Assembly: GCA_904063045.1 (NCBI GenBank) | Contig: CAJFCJ010000006.1 | Span: 1,245,771-1,309,770, forward strand | Length of the DNA: 64,000 nt | Origin: Dimorphilus gyrociliatus | Taxonomy: Eukaryota; Annelida; Polychaeta; Dinophilidae | Reading direction: 5' to 3' | Part shown: piece by piece, positions 11,124 through 22,559 of the stretch | Numbering within the stretch: the first letter of the stretch is position 1 | How the letters are laid out: each line of letters opens with the position of its first letter | The notes under the pieces: model-generated | What the model was told of the DNA's origin: nothing | Database searches by the model: none | The model's input: the letters and a program-made list of their open reading frames with translations, nothing else | Position numbers and translations under genes: made by a program

Positions 11124-12105
11124 ATGGATATTTCTCCCTACACTAAAGATTTTTCTAAAAACTATTTGATCGAAGGAAAAATTCCTGACATTTGCAAAAC
11201 GGAAAAATGCATTGCTGGTATAGATGAAGCTGGAAGAGGACCAGTTCTGGGTATATTGAGCGATAATTCGGTTTACAATAATTTTTACATATTGTATAAT
11301 AATAGGTCCTATGGTTTATGGTCTATGTATATGCCCAGTCTCAAAGAAGGAAGACCTAAAGAATATGTCATTTGCAGGTATTACAAATAATTGATCACTA
11401 TAGTAAAGCATATCTACTTCAAATGTTTCTTCTTTAGATTCAAAAACATTAAATGAACAGCAAAGGGACGATTTAATGCAAGAGCTTATGAAGGCGACTG
11501 ATTACGGATATTTAGTTCATGCTTTATCATCTAGATTTATTTCTAATTCAATGCTGGGAAGAACAAAATACAATTTAAATGCACTTTCTCATGATACAGC
11601 TATTGGTTTAGTAGAGAGAGCTATACAGAATGGTGTTCAAATTGATGAACTATACGTAGATACGGTTGGAGATCCCACAAAATATGAACAAAAACTAAAG
11701 AACATTTGGCCAGATATCGATATAACAGTATCGAAAAAAGCTGATGCAAAATATCCTGTAGTCAGTGCGGCAAGTATATGTGCGAAAACCGTTCGGGATG
11801 CATTCATTTTCGAGTGGAAGAAATTGAATAATGCAGAAGCTGGATCTGGTTACACGTCTGATCCTCATACTAAAACCTATTTAGCTAATAACTACGACGA
11901 GGTTTTCGGATATCCTACATTTGTTCGGACAAGTTGGGCAACCTGTTCAAAGTTGATGGATGAAAAATGTATAACTGTAAGTTGGCCAGACGAAGAGGAC
12001 AATGCAAAACAAGGAAAATCTTCGTTACAAAACTATATGAAAAATACTCGGCAGCGTTATATGTATTTTAATGAACGGTGTTTATCAAACGCTAAAAATT
12101 TTTAG
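11124..12105 (+). CDS. RNASEH2A: Ribonuclease H2 subunit A (catalytic)
   Basis: Catalytic subunit of RNase H2, which removes RNA-DNA hybrids and single ribonucleotides from DNA in the nucleus. Exons 11124-11250, 11316-11377 and 11438-12105 (introns 65 and 60 nt) join in exact phase. The active-site motif GIDEAGRGPVLG spans the first junction and is followed by PMVYGLCIC. After the second junction come DSKTL, the hallmark SMLGRTKYNLN...LSHDTA, VDTVG with a catalytic Asp, and YPVVSAASICAK. The C-terminus has FVRTSWAT and ends ERCLSNAKNF, as in the animal family. Length (285 residues) is close to the human protein. The strong start at 11124 has no competing upstream ATG. Confidence 0.97.
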
Positions 12106-13120
12106 GCACATTGTTTTTACGACTATTCTTTTTATATTTTTTTAAACAATATCTTTATTATAAATAAGAATAAAAAGTATTTGTTACTATTACAGATATT
12201 ATCTTATAAGTTTTGAGATGAAGCATAGATTAAGCAATAAAAACACTTGAATTTTGATTTTGAATACTCTATCTCGTTTTTATTTAGGTTTTAACTACAA
12301 AACACTCTTCTTCCTTTTTAAGTATATTTATATAAACAATAAATAAATATGTTAAAACTGATACATAATATGCAAACCAATAGTTTATTAGTAACACTAT
12401 TTTTCCATATGCAAATCATGCAGTAACACTTTTTTCTAACAGTATTTTGACTAGACTTAAGGTAATGGCTTGAAATTTGTACCAGATGATTGAGTAGTGT
12501 GATATTTACCATTTTTTATTACATGAACACCATATATATATATAAACATATGCATATATATTTAAATGTTTACAGATAGATTGATTTTCTATATATATAT
12601 ATAGATATTTCTACTTAAACGTTTGTTACATTGTCAACACCTACAAGGTAACTTATAAAAACTCTATTAATATATCTTAATATATATATATTTATACAAT
12701 TTACTCATTAAATTTCAAATATATCATAATAAATGTGAGTGGTCAACACAATCTTTAATCTTGATATATTGAAAGCATTCTAGTGGTATCGAGAGATAAT
12801 ATAATACTCTTTTTATTGTTGTGATTAATAAAAGAATCTATAAATTAGCTTATTTAAATCTTTAATAGTCTATAATTCCTTTATTTAAACACATATTTAA
12901 AATATTTTCGACCATTAACTTATTAATTTCGAAAATAATTTTAATGAATAAATTCTTATATTTTACTTATCTCTATTGAATTATTAAATGAATATAGAGC
13001 ATAATAATGATTTTAAGCATTCAGTTTGTAAGTTTATTTAACTTTTCTTCCCAACAGTTATATAAATAATAGCGCAAGACCGACTAAATCACTGAGCGAT
13101 AATTAGCGATTAATTCAAAA
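12106..13120. other. AT-rich intergenic region between RNASEH2A and EOGT
   Basis: About 1 kb with many TATATA runs (for example around 12530-12600 and 12680) and no supported gene. A short minus-strand frame (12318-12512) lacks any recognisable sequence. A TATATAAAT about 60 bp before the EOGT start (near 13059) could be its TATA box. Confidence 0.5.
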
Positions 13121-15930
13121 ATGAGATTATTCTTTGTGAAGATATTCTTTATTTTCTGCCAAATTTATTATATAACAAGCAATGATAGCTTCTGGAAGGA
13201 TATGAGAATACCAGAGGAACATCTTCCATATGCACTATTTAAGGGAGGATTATTAGGTCAAATTTGTATGAAAGATAAATCCTGTCCGTACAAGGTAGTA
13301 AGCCCTATTCGGTATTGCGGATTAGAATAACTAGTCAATAATCATTTCTTAAACGTGCTATAGAAATTTACGAATTCAACAAAGTGTTGGGGCTACGAAG
13401 AAGGATGTAATGATTGGGGAAATCGTTTTTTAAAGCCAGAATGTCCTGAAAAGGCACCCTATGGCTGGTAAGTCTAAGTTTCTCTTTTCAAAAATTTATC
13501 AACCACTTCAAAACTATTATCTGATAAATCTTTCCATGAAAAGGGTACCAGAAGGAGAAGATCAGATAGGTCAATGGTGGCTACAGGGTGATTTTGGATA
13601 TGTTAAATCCGTTAGAGATAGTATACAGCCTTTCTGCGAACCGGAAACTGAGGTTTGCATACAACGTTTGTATGTCTTAGATTAAACTAATTTATCTTAC
13701 AGACTGATTCGTCTTTGTATTGTTCTGAAAATACTCGTTTTTGCAAAGGAAAGAATTTATATATCGATTTTACAAGAATTCGATTTTCTGAAAATACTAA
13801 TAGGTTTAAACTTTTGTTCTATTCTTTTTTTTCTTTATTCTTTTCGTTAAGAATAATATTAATATATAAATTGACAAAACGTTCTATATTTTTCGAAAGT
13901 GAAGCAATAATAATGACAACAGTATAAAAGAACTCTAATTAAAACTGACTAAAGACTAGTTTTTTATTTAAAAAAAAAGAAAAAAAACGACTATAAAATG
14001 GCTTCCTATAATTTTGATCTATACAGTATATAAATTTATGCTCTTCAGAATAGAAAACGAGCAAGCCATACTTTTATTCTTTAAGGAAACTCTTTATAAT
14101 CTTCATTTTTTATCTTTAGATAATTATGTAACTAACACAAAAGAACAATGCCAAACCCTTGTAATTTCTTCTTTTAAATTGTTCTCTGTTAGAGAGAACC
14201 CATGAGCTTTTATTATTGATGTTTTTTTTAATAATAGATTCCAGGAGGACATATTTAGAGAAGGTGAAATTGGAGGTCATTGTCGTTTGAATAAAAATTT
14301 ATTTACAAAGAATGGAGAACACAAGAGTCCATTACAATCTTGGTAATAATTACGTTAAAAAGTAATACCGTAACAATTTTTCTACATTGATAAAATCATT
14401 TTTATAGGTACGCTGAGTTGGAGAACTACAGAGCTTTACCGTTTCAAGTTCCAAGCGAAAATCATTGTGATATTGTTATTAATAAGCCAACTATTCTAAT
14501 GAAACTTGACGCAGGTTTTTACATTTGATATATGGTTTCTTATTATGTTATTAAACTCATTATTTAAAAAAAAAAGGAGTAAACTTGTATCATCATTATT
14601 GTGACTTTTTGAATTTATATGCTTCCCTCCACGTTAATGGATCATTCTCTAATGATGTTGAAATAATTGTATGGGATGTTGTAAGTATTTGAATATTGAA
14701 AAAAAGAACTTTAGTAATATTATGATTATTTAATATTTATAGACTGAATTGCATTACGGAGAGTTATTTTATGACTCTTGGAAGGCATTTGCAAAGTCCG
14801 GCCAATTCACATACTTGAAAAGTTTTGAAGGAAAAAAAGTAATCTTTTATTTATAAGTACTATAAACTGTTTATCATCTAATTCTCTTTACACAGCTGTG
14901 CATTAAAGACTTCATGTTCCCTCTACTACCTCGTATGAGGTATGGTTTATATTACAATACACCTTTGGTAAGTTGCACCATTGTACTCCAGTTATTACTA
15001 TTTTCTATAGAAAAAAAATAAAATTCTTATTTTATCAATGTTATTTTACTGTACATTTCTTATTCATTTACATTGTTTATAAATCTATATAGATACCTGG
15101 ATGTCGAACTACTGGTTTATTTAAGGCGTTTTCAAAATTTTTGATTCATAGACTAAATATTACAAGTAGAGGTCCAATGGTAATTACTTTCAAATAAATT
15201 ATTAATCCTTATAACTATGTTGTTGTCGTTCTTTAGCGCAACAAAATAAGAATTACACTTTTGGAGAGGAAAACACCTTTCAGGAGAATTGTCAATCAGG
15301 CTGAAGTAGGTCTTAATTAGAAATTCATTGTTGCAATTCTGTAAAGAGTTTTAACGTCTCATAAACAATAGATTGTTAAGGCGCTCAAGACAGTCAGCGA
15401 ATACGATATTAACGTTGTAGACTATAGTTTCAGGTAAAACTTATATTCAATAAAAATGCGGGCTAATAATGATTATTTTAAGGGATCTTCCTTTCTTGAA
15501 ACAAGTCGAAATTAGTCACAACAGTGACCTGATGATGGGAATGCATGGAGCAGGTCTAACTCATATGTTGTTTCAACCCGATTGGGCTTCTATTTTTGAA
15601 ATGTCGGTGAAAAAAATTTTAAATATATATTTATTCATAAAGCTGTAAAAAAATTCCTTTGTTTGTAGATATAATTGTGAAGATCCAGATTGCTATAAAG
15701 AGTTAGCCAATCTAAGAGGATTAGATTACAATACATGGGAAAATGATGAAAAATTAGTAAGAGGAAACGAAGTACATCCCAAAACCGGTGATAGGCATGC
15801 AAAATTTGCGAATTACGCTTTTGACGTTGACGAATTTATGAGAATAGTACGTATGGCTGTTGAAAAAATCAAAAGAAATCCGTCGTTCATTGAGGCTAGA
15901 AGGAAAAAATTTGAAAGAGACGAATTTTAA
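13121..15930 (+). CDS. EOGT: EGF domain-specific O-linked GlcNAc transferase
   Basis: GT61-family enzyme of the ER lumen that adds O-GlcNAc to EGF repeats of secreted and membrane proteins such as Notch. About 14 short exons are visible. The first is 13121-13294 (signal peptide, then [11 protein letters not shown] and KDKSCPYK). The second reads KCWGYEEGC; later exons give [77 protein letters not shown] (conserved active region) and EIYNCED. The last exon is 15669-15930. One intron (about 13803-14236) is long at 0.43 kb. The C-terminus ends RDEF, where animal EOGT has a KDEL-like HDEL-type signal. All motifs are in family order, so the gene looks intact. Confidence 0.95.
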
Positions 15931-16091
15931 TTCATTATGTTTATGTTCTTTCTTTCTGTTTTCTCTTTCTTTCAATTTCAATGTCTCAATTTAGCATATA
16001 AATTTAACGGAGAAGATTTTGTCATTAAACAAAAATTACTTGAATATATATAAGAAAATAGTAGAATTCGTCTTTTCGCATTATTAAGTCT

Positions 16092-19000
16092 TTAATCTTC
16101 TAAAATTTGTTTAATCTCCTCTACCTATTTCGAAAAAGAATAAGATATTCTGACTACTGAGATTTAAAGGAATGAAAAATAAATTAAAAGCGGTATTTAC
16201 CTTGGAATCGTTGCTTTTTCTATTTCCAATAATATTCTTTATTAAGTTTAGTTTGTTTTGTAGTCTCTTTACCTCTTGTCTGCTTGATTGAGCGGGTAAA
16301 CTGTGTCGAGAAGAAATCTTCTTTTGATCACCCCAGACTTCAATGTATAGATTTGAATCGGTTAAATAATCTATAAATTGCCTGTCAACACTATGAATCT
16401 TAAAGGTTGAAGTGTGATCAAATTTTGGATTTGATCCAGGAGAAGTATTAGTTTGGACCTCCTCCTTATAGAATTTATATTTGCACCATGTATTCGTAAA
16501 GCGTTCTGGGATGGAAAGGGCTTGTAGGACATGAATAGATAATGTCAATTTATTCTTTAAAAGATCTATAGGATCGTTAACGCTATCCTTTAGGGTTTGA
16601 GGAACGTCTGGGTTAATATCAACCCTAATAAAACCCGCTTGTTGACCGGTAAAATCTAAAAGAACAACCTCTTCGCCCACAAATTCAAATAGATGAGCTA
16701 AATATTGTAAGGGAATGTTACCGATGCCAACCATTTGTGGTCTATCGTCAAACCAAGGACCATTTTCGGCAGAGGGTAACGTATTTGATTGTTCCCATTC
16801 CTCGTAAGCAGATCTCATGGCTGCTTGCCTGTCGAGGAATTCACTCTTTGACCAAACGTATTCAATACCTTCTTCACTATCTTTAGCATGAACGCAACAT
16901 TCAGATCTTTGACTGACATCACCTCCTCTAAGTTCAGGCGCTACCAGCAGCAAATAAAGTTTTATATTAATTCCCAGTTCATCTGCTATGATGTTCGCGT
17001 CATTAACAGCCTTATACAAGACCATAGCTTCTTGTGCTAATAAAGCATCTTCACTACCAAAGTCAAAGCCAGAATGCTTAGCTACTTCTGCCTGCGCTTC
17101 TTCCCAAGTCACGTCTAACTCCCCCTTTTTACGTGGTTCAATTAGTATGTACAAATTAGTTGTACCAAACATAAGCCTATCCAAATGTCTAACTCTTGTT
17201 CTTTTGAGAATTTCTTGCCCATTATGCCTAACCAATCCGTCAAGCTGTTCGATTCTAACCTGTGTTTATTGGATATCCGACATTAATTACCGCTAGACAA
17301 ATGAGGCATTCCTACTGCAGTTGAGACAGAGTTAGAGAAGCAAACACAATGAGTGGTAACAGTTCGACAAATATATATGTGGAGATATCAAATACGATAA
17401 TAAGAGCATTTATTCCTATACTCTGTCCTTTTGGGATAATCGGAAATATTCTCTCATTCATTATACTAAGAAAAGGTATGCAAACGTCCACAAACTTCTA
17501 CTTGATGTGTGTTGCAATAAGCGATACTTTTGTTGTAACATTACTATCAACTCTACTCTTACTTAACAGCACTACTGGACTAAGTCTGACATTAAGTCTG
17601 AATTGCATTTTAATCGAAGGATTATTCCTTCAAGCTTCATTTATGTCTTCGTGGCTTCTTCTCGCTGTAACTATAGATAGGTTTATAGCCGTTTATTTTC
17701 CACTTAAGGCAAAGCTTTTTTGCACTAGGAAAAGGGCTAAAATAGTATGTCTATTATTTTGTATTTTCTTTCTATCTATTACATCAATACCAGGATTCGG
17801 CCTAAAAAAGGCCATTTCAGTAAGAGAGTTGGGATTATTAGCAATAAATTGTCAAGGTAGAACTGAATTAATAGATTTCTTTTATACAACATTTCTTGTC
17901 TTATTTGACCTGTTGATGTATTCTGTCATACCTGCGTCCGCAATGTTAATATTTAACATTGCTATAGTTGTTAGATTTTTAAGTAACAATAAGGTTGGAT
18001 CTACAATAAATACAATGGTAAAAACCTCTAAGAAGACTACTAAATTACTACTATCAGTTTCAACAGCTTTCATAATTTGTTCGGTACCTCAAGTTTTACT
18101 CTCCGCATACCAAAGTTACGGTAAAGAGTCATACGGAGCAAGCTCTCAGCTGCTGGGAATGCTATATGATTTGACAAGCGTTCTTATTATTATCAATCAT
18201 TCAATGAATTTTATAATGTATATGTTAACTGCAAATTTCTTTCGAAAGTCTTTCACTGAAACCTTTTTTAAGAAATGTAGTGGAAGTTTTCGAAGCACCG
18301 ACTCAAATGGAGATTGATGAGAATGACTTGAAAGACTCTTGGAATATTTCAAACTATTTTCTGTCTTTAACATTTAGTTACGATAATTATTGTTTTGCTT
18401 GTGTATGCTCTGTGCTTGTTTGCAAACTAGAAATAACGAAAATATTACCTTGCCATCGTCTTTACATACAATTCTTGCATGATGTTTAGCAATACCGGGA
18501 CCATTCATAACGATATCTGGCACTACGTTTTTATCTCTGTTATTACCAACTGAACACTCTCGCTTTGGATAAAGAATGTGAATGACTTTTCCAGTCAAGG
18601 CTGGATCTTCGTTTACGTTGATTAAGTGAGGAAATTCTCTCATTTCTCTTTCTATAGCCTTTTCTTTATCGGCCATTTGTTGCATTTTAGTTTCGGCTTC
18701 TGATAATTTCTTTTTATAAGCCTTCTCCATATCAGTTATTCTGTCTTTGTACTCTCTAATTTCTGCCTCTTGCTCTTCTTTCATCTTTCGTAGTTCTTCG
18801 TCAGACAAACCGAACTTGGTGTTCGCTTTTAGGTCTTCCAACTCCTTAAGCAGACGTTCTTTCTCCCCAATCATATCAGCTAAAATCTTATTGGTTTCCG
18901 CTCGATTTACTTCAGCCTTGGTTTTTATAGATTTGGCTCTATCAGCATATTTAAGGGTCGAGAGGGTTTGCTCATAGTTTTCTGAATCTGGGCTTATTGC

Positions 19001-19984
19001 TGCTAACATAACGGTTTTACTATTTCCCCCCAAAGCATTCATGAGCAGTGATGTAAGAATAGAATCTCTATAAGGGATATGCTGATTCTTTCCCGAACTT
19101 GCCTGATGGCATAGAGCTGATATACAATTGCCTAATGTCAATAAAGACTTATTGATATTAACCGCCTCTTCAAATCTAGTACCCGACGATTCAGTCTGCT
19201 TAGACCTCTCAGAACCGGCCAGATCAACTAGATTGATTGTTGAAAGAACAGTCATTTTTTCTTTAACTTTGGTCTGTGAAATATTAATGCCAACTATCGT
19301 ATGGGCTCTACTACTATGATCGTTCATTTTCGTTGCTGCTATAGTTCTCTGTTTTTCACCATCGGCTATTTTGACTAAGAGATCTTGTCCATTCCATACT
19401 GTTGCCTTAAATAGGCCTTCGACGAAGAAACCTCTCTTTGGATGATTTCTGATATGAAGGTTATGACCTCTAGTTCTAGATTCCAGAAGATCCCTTATTT
19501 TCTCATTATAAATTTCCAACATACTTATGGTTATCTCATTTTGAACGCCTTTTTCATTCTTTCTGTCCAGTCTGCGAAATAGTTCAGAGCATATTCTAGG
19601 GACGATACCCCTATTTTTGTGATCACCCATAACCGAATACGATTTACCACTTCCCGTTTGACCATAGGCGAATAAAGAGCCATTATAGCCTTGTATAGCT
19701 GAATCAAGAAGTTTACTGCCGAGTTCGTTGAAGATATCTTTCTGTTCAATATATTTAGATGATTCTGAATCCTTTGTCAAGTATCCATCTTCTCCGGTAA
19801 CACTTCCATCATGTGACCAGAAAGAATAATCATATGTAAAAGTTTTTGGCTTGTGATTGTCACTTGGGTCCACAAGAATTGTTTGATTATTCCGCATCTT
19901 AACAATTAACTTTGCTCCTTTCTTCAATTCTCTCTTGTTGAAGGGTCTTACCCTAACTGCAACTTTAATATTTTCGGCAGCCAT
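16092..19984 (-). CDS. Kinesin-3 motor, KIF28/KLP-6-like (875 aa)
   Basis: Microtubule plus-end motor. Exons 19984-18449, 17259-16201 and 16124-16092 join in phase 0. The motor domain is N-terminal: VAVRVRPFNKRE, P-loop AYGQTGSGKS, switch I NDHSSRAHT (Ala where most kinesins have Ser), switch II DLAGSE, and HIPYRDSILT. A coiled coil follows (about 18700-18900). The FHA domain (PDIVMNGPGIAKHHARI) continues across the 1189-bp first intron into GLVRHNGQEIL and HLDRLMFGT. After it comes a region with FIDYLTDSNLYIEVWG and a short coiled tail ending KQILED. There is no PH domain, and the length is near KIF28P and C. elegans KLP-6 (both about 900 residues) rather than KIF1A. A GPCR gene lies inside the first intron on the other strand. 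Confidence 0.92.
17349..18317 (+). CDS. Rhodopsin-class (class A) GPCR, intronless, nested in a kinesin intron
   Basis: 322-residue seven-membrane-segment receptor in a single exon. An N-terminal NSS glycosylation site precedes TM1 (GIIGNILSFIIL, with the conserved Asn). TM2 carries FYLMCVAISDTF with the conserved Asp. The extracellular Cys before TM3 is present (LNCILIEG), and TM3 ends in DRFIAVYFP (DRY variant DRF). The loop-2 Cys is in INCQG. TM6 has FIICSVPQV, and TM7 ends NHSMNFIMYM, a divergent NPxxY with His for Pro. This pattern suggests a peptide-type receptor; the ligand is unknown. The gene sits between kinesin exons 1 and 2 (18449 and 17259), 89 and 131 bp from them, on the opposite strand. 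Confidence 0.9.
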   Translation: MSGNSSTNIYVEISNTIIRAFIPILCPFGIIGNILSFIILRKGMQTSTNFYLMCVAISDTFVVTLLSTLLLLNSTTGLSLTLSLNCILIEGLFLQASFMSSWLLLAVTIDRFIAVYFPLKAKLFCTRKRAKIVCLLFCIFFLSITSIPGFGLKKAISVRELGLLAINCQGRTELIDFFYTTFLVLFDLLMYSVIPASAMLIFNIAIVVRFLSNNKVGSTINTMVKTSKKTTKLLLSVSTAFIICSVPQVLLSAYQSYGKESYGASSQLLGMLYDLTSVLIIINHSMNFIMYMLTANFFRKSFTETFFKKCSGSFRSTDSNGD

Positions 19985-20288
19985 GTTTTATCTAGTATAA
20001 CTCCTTTAAAATTAATATAAAAATACAAATTATGCACCGCCTTTACCGATAAAGAATGTTGAAAAAAATTAGCAGACGTCTTTATCGATTAGTTTTGATA
20101 TTGTTGTTGCCTAGCTAAAAGTTTTATTGATTGCACGTACCTATATTACTTCGCGCGCAAATCCGCGCCAAATTAAGAATGGCGTTCTTTTGTATGAATA
20201 TGCTCGGCCATTTTGCAGTAGTTCTCCAGCTTGAACAGATACATTTGAAATTCTTTAGGGAAAATAAGAATTAATAGGCCTATCATTG
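19985..20288. promoter_or_regulatory. Head-to-head promoter between kinesin-3 and a coiled-coil orphan
   Basis: 304 bp separate the two divergent start codons. The segment contains AATGGCG at 20178-20184 and an inverted GGCCATTTT at 20206-20214, similar to the ATGGCG elements in other promoters of this window. It also has GCGCGC-containing sequence near 20152-20170. No TATA box is evident. Confidence 0.45.
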
Positions 20289-21953
20289 ATGGGAAATAAA
20301 CTGTGCCCTACTCTGGGTAGAGGACGGAGAAAAAACTCTTTCAAGTTGACACCATTAGATGATCCTAGTCGTCATGCTAGGAAACGCCCCGTTTCTCAAC
20401 ATGCAAAGGCATCAAAATATATGTTTGAATCTCCGAAGAAGGAAAACACTGCTGCAGAATCACCTGTAAATTCGAAAGCTCCATCAATCAGAATTGAAGA
20501 GGACGAAGAAATAGTTCTAACAATAAACGATGCGATAGCATCAAAGGAAGCTGATACGGATAAACAACAAATAGTTTGCCATGAAAATATGGGATTTGAA
20601 AGTTCATCGGAGGACGACAACTCGTTAAGAGGAGCAAAGTCGCAATCAACAGAGTTACCAACGAAAACAGATCAATTAACGGTACAAAATTTGGACGATA
20701 TTCGTTTCCGGACAACGCCTGATAGCAGTGTTGCATCGGTGAGGGGTAGCTGTAATTCAGACCAGTTCGACGACAGCGAAATTAAAGATGAAGTTGTTGC
20801 AGAAGAAGAAGCAGATGAAGATTTTATTGTTTTAAATAGAACTGTCCATAGTATTCAAGAAGAAATCGTTACAACTGCTACATCAAAAGAAATAGCCGAA
20901 ATGACTACAAAAGAGGATCAATTTGAAGATATCATGCAAAAATTAGAGCAGATGGTTAACGAAACAACGAGCTTACTCGAGAAAACGAAATATCGGGAGT
21001 CCGTACACGACAATAGTTTAATTGCTTTTATGGATTTTATAAAGAAAAAGCACGAAGATGACGAAAGTAATCAAATTATTTCCGAAATGGAGGAAAAGGA
21101 GAACGAAAACTTAAAATTTTCTCAGTCGTTGAATAAGCAAATGGCAGAGAAACTTGCTGCTCAAGATTTATCTTCTGCTGAATGTTGGCGCCTTTTATCA
21201 GAGCATAAAAAGGTTGTGCAAGACGTAACGAGAAAAAGATTAGAAGAAAGGCAACGACTGCTTGGTAAGCTTAGAGAAAAATTAAAAAATAGAAGCGATT
21301 TTAGGGAACAGGAGAAGGATAAAGAAATAGCCGAAGAACTAGCATCTAAGTCAAGTGATGATGACGAGGAAGAAGCAAACGATAAAGGAGACTTGCAGAA
21401 AGCGCAAGACGATCAGAGTACGATGACAACTTCTAATCAAGTTGCTGGAGAGGTTGTGGTTCATCATCAAATAAGTGATGATACATCATCCCTGTCAAGT
21501 CAAGCCCCGAGTGACGAAATATCGCTTCCAGTGGCTACAAGAGACGGAGAAAGTGCAATTGAAAAAGAGAATGATGCCAATGAAGCGACTGAAAAGAATC
21601 AGTTTTCAATTAGTTTCAACATTCAGCAGGACGGTGTTTTAAAGCAAGATGAGAAACTAGAACACCTTCTTGAACTGAACACAGTGAATGCCATCTGCAG
21701 GGAAAATATTACAAAAAATGACATCGCAACTGTCCTATCCAATTATCAAGATGAAAGAGAAAGGATAGGAAAGCTAAGAGAAGCTGAGAGACATCGAGTC
21801 TTGGAGTCAGTGCAAATGAAATTAATGGAAAAAAGAACTGTTATAAGTATGGAAATGGAGAATATTGGTGAAGAATTAGAAAAAATGCTTCGGCACTCTA
21901 CTGATCAGACGCAGATTCGCGAATTAGTTAGAACTCAACTGCAAAATTTGTAG
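20289..21953 (+). CDS. Coiled-coil protein with N-myristoylation-type start, unknown function (554 aa)
   Basis: Not recognised. A single-exon frame of 555 codons. The frame opens with TTG, but the first ATG is at 20289 and gives MGNKLCP. Gly2 with Asn3, Lys4 and Cys6 is typical of myristoylated (and possibly palmitoylated) membrane-anchored proteins. The N-terminal half is acidic and disordered. The rest is helical and charged. Two similar segments recur: around 21170-21300 (ECWRLLSEHKKVVQDVTRKR) and around 21690-21840 (IATVLSNYQDERERIGKLRE). Each has a short helix, an Arg/Glu-rich coil and a final K-x-x-x-R stretch, suggesting an internal duplication. Being intronless is unusual here. Its promoter is shared with the kinesin-3. 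Confidence 0.75.
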   Translation: MGNKLCPTLGRGRRKNSFKLTPLDDPSRHARKRPVSQHAKASKYMFESPKKENTAAESPVNSKAPSIRIEEDEEIVLTINDAIASKEADTDKQQIVCHENMGFESSSEDDNSLRGAKSQSTELPTKTDQLTVQNLDDIRFRTTPDSSVASVRGSCNSDQFDDSEIKDEVVAEEEADEDFIVLNRTVHSIQEEIVTTATSKEIAEMTTKEDQFEDIMQKLEQMVNETTSLLEKTKYRESVHDNSLIAFMDFIKKKHEDDESNQIISEMEEKENENLKFSQSLNKQMAEKLAAQDLSSAECWRLLSEHKKVVQDVTRKRLEERQRLLGKLREKLKNRSDFREQEKDKEIAEELASKSSDDDEEEANDKGDLQKAQDDQSTMTTSNQVAGEVVVHHQISDDTSSLSSQAPSDEISLPVATRDGESAIEKENDANEATEKNQFSISFNIQQDGVLKQDEKLEHLLELNTVNAICRENITKNDIATVLSNYQDERERIGKLREAERHRVLESVQMKLMEKRTVISMEMENIGEELEKMLRHSTDQTQIRELVRTQLQNL

Positions 21954-22559
21954 ACGTTTTCAAGATTTTTATTCTTTTAAGGCGTGTTAGAAAAAAATTG
22001 ATTTTTTTTGCGACAAAACAAAACCAACAAGATTCTAAAACGAAAAAAAAACAATTGACTTGTTATATAAAAAACTGCTTTATCAAAGTCTTTAAGAATT
22101 AATGAAAACCCCGTTAGATATGACAAATTATATAAAGCAGTTAGCGAAGTTTATATTCAATAAACATCGATGAATGTCGTCTCATTTTCTTTAAATCACG
22201 AACAACTTATCACAATACGCACACCACCCCACTCTTCTACACTTCGTTTCCTCTACAATTTAAAATATAAAAGCGATTTTGATCTAGAATACTTCGAGCC
22301 CACGCCCGTCACACTCCGATCCGACGCCGTTAAAGAATATCGCTTAAGGAATGTCGAAACAACTTCTCCACTTTCTGACTATTTTTTTTTTATGTACATT
22401 TTAATCCACGAGGGAAAATATTAAAAAAAAAAAAACATACAACAAAAAATCACCTCTCGCACCAAAACAAAACCAACAAATACAGCGCCTGAATGGAGCG
22501 AACGTGCCCTCTTATACAAACACAAAATCGCGCGAGTTGTTGGTCAAAAGATTCTCTAT
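21954..22559. other. Convergent 3' region between the orphan gene and CNBP
   Basis: Contains A-rich tracts and an ATTCAATAAA-type polyadenylation signal near 22155-22165. The short frame at 22170-22424 is not supported by composition or splice structure. It is probably the 3' UTRs of both neighbours. Confidence 0.5.

Noticed and set aside
12318-12512. 64-residue minus frame after RNASEH2A
   Set aside because: AT-rich random composition, with no splice partners.
13715-14205. Frames inside the long EOGT intron
   Set aside because: They overlap an exon end and intron sequence; the EOGT reading explains them.
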